Shown piece after piece: positions 37,602 through 45,192 of a DNA stretch of 64,000 nucleotides. Made by a program: the position numbers and the translations under genes. The stretch is taken from the NCBI GenBank assembly GCA_938010045.1, contig CALLFZ010000017.1, positions 62,001 to 126,000 on the forward strand, given 5' to 3'. The stretch is from an uncultured bacterium (GTDB lineage: Bacteria; Verrucomicrobiota; Kiritimatiellia; PWTM01). How positions within the stretch are numbered: position 1 is the first letter of the stretch; every line of letters begins with the position of its first letter. Below the pieces are notes generated by a model. It searched no databases. It was not told the DNA's origin and saw only the letters and a program-made list of their open reading frames with translations.

Positions 37602-39044
37602 ATGGATCGAAACTCGCGACGTGGGAGATGGTTGGCGATGGCGGTGTTGTCGCTGAGCCCGGTGCACGGCAAGTCCGAGATCGTCGTGGGACCACCGATC
37701 TTGGCGCCACCGCCCTCCGCAGGCGCGGCTGAGACCTCCGCCGAGACGGGCGGGGTGACGCGAGCGGAGATCCGCCCGCCGAACGATCGTCTGGTACTGC
37801 GGGGAGGCGAGTGGCTCGGCGGAAGTTTGATCGGTGCCAACGCGCAGAACGGAGAACTCGTATGGCGCCATCCTGCGATGCGCGATCCGCTGGTGGTGCG
37901 GCTGTCTGCTGTTTCCGAGGTGCAGCTCGGCCGATCGACCTCGCCGGCACGCTCCGCCGGAGACGGTGTGGTGCGCCTGACCAACGGCGACGAGCTGCGC
38001 GGGCGCGTCCAGCACATGGATGCCGACCTTCTGCACCTCGAGGACACCCCCGCGGGGACCCTGCGCCTTCGGCGGGCCATGATCGGAGAAGTTGCCCCAT
38101 CCGGTGGGGCAGGGGAGGTGTTCTATGAGGGGCCGGTTTCGCTCGATGAATGGTCGTTGCGCGGAGATCGGAACCGTCAGTGGGCATTCGTCGACGGGGG
38201 GCTGGTGCCGTTGAATCCCTCCCCCCTCGGGCGCGTGATTGAGACGATGGGCGACCGGGTTCGCATCGAGTTCACGATCGAGTGGAGGTTCGGACCCGGC
38301 TATATGAGTTTCTGGTTCTTTCACGAAAAGCCCGAAGAGCCACAAGGCGACGCGTACATGCTCAATATCGTGGCCTCGCAGCGTCTGGACCTGAATCGAA
38401 TGCGCGCCGGCGGTGGAAGTCAGAGTCTGGGCGGCGTCGAGATCGGCGAAGTAAGCGGCGCAGGGGGCCCGATGCGAGTGGCGATTTATGCCGATCGGCG
38501 CCAGGGCGACATCGCCGTGTCCATTAACGGCCGGCTCGTGAGGCAGTGGAAAGACACCCGAGACTTTAAGGGGACAGGACGGGCGATCACCTTCATGCCG
38601 CAAGGGGGGCGCGACGTCCGTCTGACCGACATCCGGGTGTCGCGTTGGACCGGCCGCCTGTGGCAGGGAGGGGACACGGCCCAGAAAACAGACAGCGATA
38701 CGGTGATCCTCGCCAATGGCGATATGATGTCCGGCCGCGTGCTCGATTTGCAGGAGGGGCGCCTACGCGTGGAGACGCCGTTCTCGTCGTTCGAGGTTCC
38801 CGCGGATCGCGTGATGCTGATCTCGCTCGCGGGCGACACTCGCCTTCGAGCGCGCCGCCGTTCAAATGACGTCCGTCTTCGGCTGGCGGGCGGCGGTCAA
38901 GTTACGCTGACATTGCTCGATTTGGACGGAGCGGCCATCCGTGGCGAGAGCGAGAACTTCGGGCGCGTGGAGTGGCCACTCGCGGCTGTGCAACGAATCG
39001 AGTTCAATCTGTATGGCGACCATGCGCAACGTTCTAGCCCATAG
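37602..39044 (+). CDS. secreted protein with repeated beta-motifs around a LamG/DUF1080-like domain
   Basis: 480 residues from the ATG at 37602 (GGAG seven bases upstream). After a signal peptide (about 1-23), a beta-motif of the style L-x-N/G-G-D-x-L-x-G-x-V appears four times: LVLRGGEWLGGSL, RLTNGDELRGRV, ILANGDMMSGRV and RLAGGGQVTLTL, each ending in a V/I-x-x-I/V-x-L/F strand. Between the second and third lies a jelly-roll-like domain (about 170-345, WSLRGDRNRQWAFVDGG to RLTDIRVSRW). It may bind glycan. Known only by pattern. Confidence 0.75.
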   Translation: MDRNSRRGRWLAMAVLSLSPVHGKSEIVVGPPILAPPPSAGAAETSAETGGVTRAEIRPPNDRLVLRGGEWLGGSLIGANAQNGELVWRHPAMRDPLVVRLSAVSEVQLGRSTSPARSAGDGVVRLTNGDELRGRVQHMDADLLHLEDTPAGTLRLRRAMIGEVAPSGGAGEVFYEGPVSLDEWSLRGDRNRQWAFVDGGLVPLNPSPLGRVIETMGDRVRIEFTIEWRFGPGYMSFWFFHEKPEEPQGDAYMLNIVASQRLDLNRMRAGGGSQSLGGVEIGEVSGAGGPMRVAIYADRRQGDIAVSINGRLVRQWKDTRDFKGTGRAITFMPQGGRDVRLTDIRVSRWTGRLWQGGDTAQKTDSDTVILANGDMMSGRVLDLQEGRLRVETPFSSFEVPADRVMLISLAGDTRLRARRRSNDVRLRLAGGGQVTLTLLDLDGAAIRGESENFGRVEWPLAAVQRIEFNLYGDHAQRSSP

Positions 39045-39804
39045 CATCCGGCTGGTGAGCATGCTGCTCGCGGTCGGAGCATCTGCGGCGAAGGACGGCG
39101 AAGAACGGCCCCGGGTTCGCGAGTTTCAGGAACCGCCGACCATTCGCGTGCTGGGTACCTCGGCGCGGTTTCGGCTGGAGGGCGGTGAGGGCGTCGAGAT
39201 GTGGTTGGACGCGGAGACCCTCGGCGCTCTGGCTCTGGCGGATGCGATCGCCTGCCTTCCGAGCTCGGTTGTCGCCACACGGTTGCCCTGGCCGGACATT
39301 GGGAGCGAGGGAGGCCCCGGCGCGATCGGTGCCGAGTGGTCTCCCGCGGAACGGCGGTTGCACGTTCGTATGGGTTCGCTGCCCCTCATCACGGTTCAGT
39401 TGCCCGACGGCGGCACTCCGAGTCGCATCTTGCTCCGACATCTCGATCGTCTTGCCCTTCTGGTTTTGCGGCCGACCGGCGGCCCCGCCATCTGGGTTTG
39501 GGTGGGCACTCTTCGTTTTGTCTTGCTCGTCCCCGACGCCGAGCAATACCTTCTGTGCGAAGTGGAGGAGGCGCGGGTGGGCAGCCAGGTGGTGGAGAAA
39601 TCGGCACTGTTACAAGGCCTCTCTGTATCGCGACTGGACGAGGCGGGGGATGTGATCGTGATCGGGCGCTCGCCGGCCGGCGAGCCCTTCCATCATCGGC
39701 ATCGGGTTTGCGCTGCTGATCTGGAGGAACGCCTGAACCGGGCGCTCGGTACGCTGAGCCGGACGTTGAAGATCGAGGCGGCAGCCGGACGGTTCGACCG
39801 ATGA
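39013..39804 (+). CDS. secreted protein of unknown function
   Basis: 263 residues, start at ATG 39013 or 39022, beginning 32 bases inside the gene before. A signal peptide (MRNVLAHSIRLVSMLLAVGA) is followed by a mostly beta domain with no family I recognise. Segments such as LVLRPTGGPAIWVWVGTLRF and YLLCEVEEARV look like core strands. A short helix ends the chain. Its stop overlaps the next start by four bases (ATGA), so it belongs to the moxR operon. Confidence 0.7.
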   Translation: MATMRNVLAHSIRLVSMLLAVGASAAKDGEERPRVREFQEPPTIRVLGTSARFRLEGGEGVEMWLDAETLGALALADAIACLPSSVVATRLPWPDIGSEGGPGAIGAEWSPAERRLHVRMGSLPLITVQLPDGGTPSRILLRHLDRLALLVLRPTGGPAIWVWVGTLRFVLLVPDAEQYLLCEVEEARVGSQVVEKSALLQGLSVSRLDEAGDVIVIGRSPAGEPFHHRHRVCAADLEERLNRALGTLSRTLKIEAAAGRFDR

Positions 39805-41201
39805 ACTCACGGTATCCGGCGTTGATTCGTTGCGCTGTGCCGGGCGGCCTCGCGGTGGCCGTCGCGATGGTCGTGCGCTGCGTCACGGCCGCCCCGCCGC
39901 CGGATGTACAGGCGATTCTGACGCAACACGGGGCCGATCCCACTGCGAGTGCGCAAGCGGTGGTTGCTCGCGGTCCCTCCGCGGTCGCGGAGTTGCGCCG
40001 CCTCGCCGTCTCCGGACCGGCGGAGATGGTTCCGCTCGCCATGCGGGCCTGGGCCGCCGCCCGTTGGACCCGGCTGGGTATCGCATCCACCGGCGCGCTT
40101 TTCACCGCCGAAGAACCGGCGGCACTCGCCGCGTGGGAGACGCTGGTGGCCGAACGGGGAGCTGCGGCGCTCGCTGTCGCACTCGAACTGAGCGAAACGC
40201 CCGGTTTGGGCGCCCGCGCGATGCGGTTTGTGCCTGTGCTTTTATCCGCGGCGGCCGCGGTCGACGTCGCTGCGTGGATCGCGCATCAGACCCTGACCGG
40301 CTCCGATGATGCGGAGCGGTTGGTCCGGCTGCTGATGGAAGGAGCCGAGCGCACGAGAGATCCGGTCCCGCAGGCTCGCGTCGTTGAAATTCTGTTGCTG
40401 TTGTGGCGCTACCGCGAGGCGTTGGAGGTCGCCGAACGATCATTCGCCACCTCGAGTGCCGATGTGTTCGTGAGCCTTGCGGCAACCGCGATCCGACGCG
40501 GTGGCAGCGACGAAGCGCTCGTGTCCGCGTTCGATCGTCTCTACCGTGGGCGCGCCGATCGCGCGGGGCGGGAACTCGAACTGGTCTTTTGGATCCGGGT
40601 CGCAGCCCAACTGGGGCGGGCGGAGCCCATTCGAGGCAAGCTGCGCCCCCCGGACCTTCTGCGGCTGCCGCCGGCGGACGCCGCACAGGTGGTTCAAAAC
40701 CTCGTGCGCCTCGGACTGGCATCCGAAGCCAGCGGGTTGCTTTTCGCCGGGCAGGCGCCGTTTCAGATTTACTTGCGGGCATGGGCGCGACGCGCGGCCG
40801 GCGAGACGGCAGCGGAAGCGAGCGACCTCTCCACATTGGAGACGTCGCTGGGGAACGACGGTGAACTGTTGAAAGGGGAGGCCCTCGCGGCCGCCGATGT
40901 GATGGACCGTCTGGGCGACGTGTCGGCCGCAATCCGGCTCTGGAAGCGAATCATCGACGCTCAGCCTCCCGGTACGTTGCACGACGTGAACGCCCATTTG
41001 CGCCTCGCCAGGGTGGCGGAGTCGGCCGGGGATCTCACCAACGCGTTGGCGCACTGCGAAGAGGCACTGCGGATCAGTCGGGAACTCGACACGAGCACAC
41101 TGACCGGCCCCGGTGGGCAGCGAGGAACCGAATGGCTCATGAGAGCCATTCTCGAGTTGCGCCGGCGTCTGGGAGCGCGCGAACTCAGAAACCCGCCGTA
41201 A
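39801..41201 (+). CDS. secreted helical-repeat (TPR-like) protein
   Basis: 466 residues. A leader (about 8-30) is followed by an all-helical chain of short Ala/Leu/Arg-rich helix pairs; the last 120 residues (GDVSAAIRLWKRIIDAQPPG, LARVAESAGDLTNALAHCEEAL) read as real tetratricopeptide repeats. It is probably a periplasmic scaffold for other products of the operon. No catalytic motif is seen. Confidence 0.78.
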   Translation: MNSRYPALIRCAVPGGLAVAVAMVVRCVTAAPPPDVQAILTQHGADPTASAQAVVARGPSAVAELRRLAVSGPAEMVPLAMRAWAAARWTRLGIASTGALFTAEEPAALAAWETLVAERGAAALAVALELSETPGLGARAMRFVPVLLSAAAAVDVAAWIAHQTLTGSDDAERLVRLLMEGAERTRDPVPQARVVEILLLLWRYREALEVAERSFATSSADVFVSLAATAIRRGGSDEALVSAFDRLYRGRADRAGRELELVFWIRVAAQLGRAEPIRGKLRPPDLLRLPPADAAQVVQNLVRLGLASEASGLLFAGQAPFQIYLRAWARRAAGETAAEASDLSTLETSLGNDGELLKGEALAAADVMDRLGDVSAAIRLWKRIIDAQPPGTLHDVNAHLRLARVAESAGDLTNALAHCEEALRISRELDTSTLTGPGGQRGTEWLMRAILELRRRLGARELRNPP

Positions 41202-41253
41202 AGGAATGCGGGATCCGGCTCGGTCCCGCCATCGCCTATGGTAGAATGAAACT

Positions 41254-41709
41254 ATGGCACGTCGTCACTACGATCTGGCGGGCAGCAACGATTTTTTGAT
41301 TGCCGCGGTCGTGCTGCTGGGGCTCGGCCTCTGGGCGATCAAGGACGGATGGTTTCCGTCGGAGCGCGTACTTGAACGACATCCCCGCGAACTGCACGTG
41401 CGCGCGCCGGCCACGGGCGTGGTGGCCGAAGTGCGTGTCATCGCGGGCCAGACGGTCCTGTCCAATCAGCCGGTGGCCGTGTTTCAGGTGGGTCCGGCGG
41501 CGACGGTGCAGGAGCGCGTGGATCTGCGGTCTCCGGCCGCGGGCACGGTGTTGAGGGTGGAATCGAGCCGACGCGAGGAGGTGCTGCCGGGCGAGGTGAT
41601 TCTCACCGTTGGTCCCGATGATGTTTTTTATCCCTTCAACAAGAGTCTCGCGGTCATTTCACTGGTTCTATCGGTGGTCTGTCTGTTCGTGCACCGGGCG
41701 GTGAAATAG
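41254..41709 (+). CDS. small membrane protein with lipoyl-like (HlyD-type) domain
   Basis: 151 residues. A first helix (FLIAAVVLLGLGLWAI, about 14-29) is followed by two half-motifs of a biotinyl/lipoyl-like barrel: VRAPATGVVAEVRVIAGQTV and LRSPAAGTVLRVESSRREEV, then a second helix near the end (AVISLVLSVVCLFVH). The lysine that carries biotin or lipoate is absent, as in HlyD-type adaptors. It is 52 bases after the TPR-like gene and is the last member of the operon. Confidence 0.75.
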   Translation: MARRHYDLAGSNDFLIAAVVLLGLGLWAIKDGWFPSERVLERHPRELHVRAPATGVVAEVRVIAGQTVLSNQPVAVFQVGPAATVQERVDLRSPAAGTVLRVESSRREEVLPGEVILTVGPDDVFYPFNKSLAVISLVLSVVCLFVHRAVK

Positions 41710-41766
41710 GGCGGGGGCGAGGGGGCGGTCCCGCCGCAGCCTTCTCGTACGGTCGCCAGTGACCTC

Positions 41767-41794
41767 GGTGGCCATCTGTGGATTGCGGGCCACC
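41767..41794. terminator. hairpin between convergent genes
   Basis: GGTGGCC pairs perfectly with GGCCACC around a 14-base loop, in the 106-base gap where the moxR operon and the URO-D gene converge. No T-run follows; a weak candidate for the operon end. Confidence 0.3.
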
Positions 41795-41815
41795 CACCGG
41801 CCGGCGGCCATTGCC

Positions 41816-42814
41816 TCATCGCCAGGGAATGGGCTCGCAGAGGGCCTTCAGATTGTCCGGTGGGGTGCGGGGCGGGATTTCACATCCCGCGCACACCATG
41901 AACGGAAGTCCGGCCTCATCGCGGCATCGCCGAATGCCTTCGCGGATCGCCTGCGGGGTACCGCGCAAGATTGCTTCGGCCGGATCGAGATTACCCGCGA
42001 TCACCACGCGGGGGCCGACCTCGTGGCGCACTCGGGAGAGGTTGACCATGTGATCCACATCGAGAATGTCCACGCCAAGATCCGCGATGCCCGGCAGCAA
42101 ATGGGTGATGTCGCCGCAGATGTGAAGTCGTACGCGGCCGCCGGCGGCGTGGATGGCGGCGACCAGTGCCTTTTCTCGAGGTTGAACGAGGGATTCATAC
42201 AAATCCGGTGACAATTGGCTCGCGATCGCATCGCCGATGCCGATCGTATCGGCGCCCGCGTCGAGCTGAGCTTGCGCAAACTCAATCCCGACCTCGACAC
42301 AGCGATCCATCAGTTCGGCGGCGTAGGCCGGGTCATCCATGAGATCGTATAGAAAGTTGATCGTGTCGCGCAGGTCCGCCGCCTCGGCGGCGGGTCCCTC
42401 GATCCAGCCCAGGATCGAGTACCGGTCGCCGGCCAGCTCGCGGTAGAGCCGACAGGCGTTCACGCGATCGCGCATGCGCTCGGACACAAGAGGATTGGGA
42501 CGCCGGAGACGATTCAGCGCACGGTCGTCGGCCAACGGATGCGTGCAACGAGGCACGCCATCGGTGACATATTCGACCTGGCCACCGAATCCCTGGGTCT
42601 CGCGGTACGGATCGGAAATGCAACTGACCTGATCGAAGTCGAAGGCCTCCGCGCATGCGAGATTTGAACGAACGAGCACTCGGTGGTCAGAGGCAAACTC
42701 ACCGTAGTTCGAGCCGATAAACTCGGCAGCGAACTGCATCAGGATCGGTATCCGGGGCACGAAATCCGGCTCTTGTCCATCGAACACCGCGAAATAGCGC
42801 TGACGACTGTTCAT
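41816..42814 (-). CDS. uroporphyrinogen decarboxylase (URO-D)-fold protein
   Basis: 332 residues from the ATG at 42814 (GGAG eight bases upstream). The TIM-barrel pattern of the URO-D/MtaA family is clear: an NSRQRYFAVFDGQEPDFVPR opening, the AGADTIGIGDAIAS block, GGRVRLHICGDITHLLP with the HxC metal pair, and ILDVDHMVNL then VVIAGNLDP. The true HemE active-site sequence (the N-terminal RQAGRY) is missing, so this is a methyltransferase-like or unknown-substrate relative, a group much expanded in this phylum. The frame is open to 43351, but only the region below 42814 matches. Confidence 0.88.
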   Translation of the reverse strand: MNSRQRYFAVFDGQEPDFVPRIPILMQFAAEFIGSNYGEFASDHRVLVRSNLACAEAFDFDQVSCISDPYRETQGFGGQVEYVTDGVPRCTHPLADDRALNRLRRPNPLVSERMRDRVNACRLYRELAGDRYSILGWIEGPAAEAADLRDTINFLYDLMDDPAYAAELMDRCVEVGIEFAQAQLDAGADTIGIGDAIASQLSPDLYESLVQPREKALVAAIHAAGGRVRLHICGDITHLLPGIADLGVDILDVDHMVNLSRVRHEVGPRVVIAGNLDPAEAILRGTPQAIREGIRRCRDEAGLPFMVCAGCEIPPRTPPDNLKALCEPIPWR

Positions 42815-43662
42815 GACCGGGACTCCGAACCGACGGCTGCTCCGGACATGTATACCAAGAGGTGAATGGCAAGGCGAGCGTTCGCGGCGCGGACAACGCC
42901 GATGCCGCGGCGGGGACTCGGTGGTTCTTGCTGGCGCCGTAACCTCACGAATGTTTCGACCATGGAGGCGGCCTGAACGCGGGCAGATCGTTCGGGACGG
43001 ATTCGATCCCGAGCCCGCGATTTGGAGACTGAAGCGACGGGTGGGAACGCCGGCGGGGCCGGCGGCCATCGCGGCTCGCAGGCCGTCGGGTCGGCAGGGT
43101 TGTTCGGGGCCGCCCGGCCCGAAAACCCGGTTTCGAAGAGAAAGCACGAGCGATGGTCTCGGGCTGGAGGCTATGGTTATGCCATTGATCCGGCGGAATC
43201 CTCGGCGACGTTTGGCGGACAACAAGAGACCAATCGCCTTGCGCTGGAGTGTCGAGATCGGCAGGCCATTTTTGCTGCGTCGTGAGTGGCTTGGGCACTT
43301 CGAACATGAGATGTGGCGCCCGCTCGGCCCGAATTCGTTCAGCGCCCTCAAGGCAACGTCGCATAATATATGTTATGTCTTCTATTGGGTGACTCGCGCC
43401 ACAACATCTGGTTGTGACCGGTTATTCACAGCCCCACGAAACCCGTATGGCGAATGGTCTGCACGCTGGCAGCGCCCTCGGGGATGTGGATTGCCTGGGT
43501 ATGTACGACACTGTCCGGCCTCAAACGGCCGTCAGTCCGAAACGCGCTGATACATCCTCGACGATCAGCTCGTCGTGATTCACACGCCGCACGGGTTCGG
43601 TCGTGGAAACGTTCCACGAACGCCCCGGCCGGATCCCTGACCGGTTCCGCTTTCGGTTCGGC
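42815..43662. other. intergenic stretch without a convincing gene
   Basis: About 850 bases. Frames on both strands are long but none has a domain or a ribosome site. Three inverted repeats stand out. The first is CATAA/TTATG around six bases at 43367-43382. The second is two that share bases, ACAAC/GTTGT at 43401-43415 and TGTGA/TCACA with an eight-base spacer at 43413-43430. The third is CGTGGAA/TTCCACG at 43601-43617. The part around 43360-43430 is AT-rich. These may be operator or promoter elements, but no downstream gene on the plus strand explains them. Confidence 0.5.
43601..43617. repeat. perfect 7-bp inverted repeat with 3-base spacer
   Basis: CGTGGAA-ACG-TTCCACG, 45 bases beyond the glgA stop. 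The form resembles LacI-family operators as well as a short stem-loop. No T-run follows on either strand. Confidence 0.4.
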
Positions 43663-45129
43663 CTAGTTGTGCGTAGCGTATTCAGCGCGGCGCATCACAG
43701 CACGCTCGTAGGTTTCAATATATCGGCGGGCTGGCTCTTCCCACCCATGATCCTCTCTCATGACGCGTCGGACGATTTTCTCCCATAGCGATGATTTTCG
43801 CCACATCGTCACCGCCCGCCTCAACGCGGACAGCAGAGCCGGTCCGCAATACTCATCGAACGAAAACCCATTGCCAGCGGAACCGTCATCCGAAAGATTT
43901 TGGATCGTGTCCCGTAGGCCGCCCACCTGGTGGACCACGGGAATCGTTCCGTACCGCAGCGCGTACAATTGACTCAGACCGCACGGCTCGCTCTTCGACG
44001 GCATCAGAAACAAATCCGACCCCGCCTGAATACGGTGGGCCAGCCCCTCGTCGTAACCGATCCGCACCGCCACGCGCTCGGGCCACTTCGCCGCCCACTG
44101 CGCGGCCGCCTGCTGATGAATCGCGGCCCCCTTCCCCAACAGGACCAGCATCACGGGCAGCTCGACGAGTTGCCCCACCACTTCGCCCAGAATGTCGAAG
44201 CCCTTCTCGTCCACCATGCGCGAGACCATCCCGACCACCGGCACGTCAGGATTCTCCGGCAATCGCATCTCCTGCAACAGCGCTGAGCGACACATCCGCT
44301 TGCCGGCCGGATCCTCGGCCGTGAACGTGCGTGCAATGTTGGAGTCTTCCGCCGGATTCCAAATCTCCGTGTCAACGCCGTTCAGGATCCCCACGAAACG
44401 GTCACCTAAGGACCGGATCACGCCGTCCAGCCCCAACCCGTGCTCCGGAGTTCGAATTTCATTGGCATAGCTAGGGCTAACCGTCGTCGAGATGTCGCTC
44501 GAGACCAGGCCGGCCTTCATACAATTGATTTGCCCGAAGAATTCGACGCCCTCGATCGAGAAGCAACTGAAGGGAAGATTGGTCAGCCCAAACTCGGAAC
44601 CCGGATAGATTCCTTGATACTGAAGGTTGTGGACGGTGAACACGGTCCCCTCACGCTTCGGGCGCCCCAAGCCGTAGATGCCGTGGCGCAGGTAGAACGG
44701 AATCAAACCGCACGTCCAGTCATGGCCATGGACCACCTCGACGGCATGCTCGGGCGTATCCAGCAGCGCGGCCACCGCCTTTTGGAAAAACACAAATCGC
44801 TCAAAATTGTCAGTGTATTCGCGGTCGGGTAACGCGTAGATCTCGCGGCGGTCGAAATACTCGTCCCGCCGCACGAACAGGGTCAGGATGTCCCCGTCGT
44901 GACGCCAGATTTCGGCCGTATGAACGCGGTAGCCCACGGGGACCTTCAGCCGGAGGCCCGTGTCTGCCAGGTTGTGCCCCCCCTCCCACACGCAGCGATG
45001 CATGGGCATAATGCGGATCACGTCAACGCCATGGCGCCGCAAGGCGCGCGGCAACGACCGCATCACCTCGCCTAGCCCGCCGGTGGAGGCAAAGGGCGCA
45101 ATCTCACTACTGGCCATCAGGATCTTCAC
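43663..45129 (-). CDS. glgA: glycogen synthase (ADP-glucose type, GT5)
   Basis: 488 residues from a GTG at 45129 with GGAAGGA eight bases upstream. The GT5 start is KILMASSEIAPFASTGGLGE, followed by HGHDWTCGLIPFYLRH, FTVHNLQYQGIYP and the C-terminal EPCGLSQLYALRYGTIPVVH. It extends alpha-1,4-glucan from ADP-glucose. The nucleotide-binding KxGGL motif reads STGGL here, so the usual lysine is replaced by serine; whether ADP-glucose is still the donor is open. Divergent from RNase R. Confidence 0.92.
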   Translation of the reverse strand: MKILMASSEIAPFASTGGLGEVMRSLPRALRRHGVDVIRIMPMHRCVWEGGHNLADTGLRLKVPVGYRVHTAEIWRHDGDILTLFVRRDEYFDRREIYALPDREYTDNFERFVFFQKAVAALLDTPEHAVEVVHGHDWTCGLIPFYLRHGIYGLGRPKREGTVFTVHNLQYQGIYPGSEFGLTNLPFSCFSIEGVEFFGQINCMKAGLVSSDISTTVSPSYANEIRTPEHGLGLDGVIRSLGDRFVGILNGVDTEIWNPAEDSNIARTFTAEDPAGKRMCRSALLQEMRLPENPDVPVVGMVSRMVDEKGFDILGEVVGQLVELPVMLVLLGKGAAIHQQAAAQWAAKWPERVAVRIGYDEGLAHRIQAGSDLFLMPSKSEPCGLSQLYALRYGTIPVVHQVGGLRDTIQNLSDDGSAGNGFSFDEYCGPALLSALRRAVTMWRKSSLWEKIVRRVMREDHGWEEPARRYIETYERAVMRRAEYATHN

Positions 45130-45192
45130 GTGCGGCGTCCTTCCGGCGGACCGTGGCGCACAACGGCCCGACGTGCTACCCTGCGTCGCCGG

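Noticed and set aside
41816-43351. 511-residue frame on the minus strand
   Set aside because: The URO-D match starts at 42814 with a good ribosome site; the upstream 179 residues are Arg/Ser/Pro-rich with no family pattern.
43413-43430. CRP-type site TGTGA-TCACA
   Set aside because: The spacer is eight bases, not six, and no gene follows on the plus strand in a sensible position.
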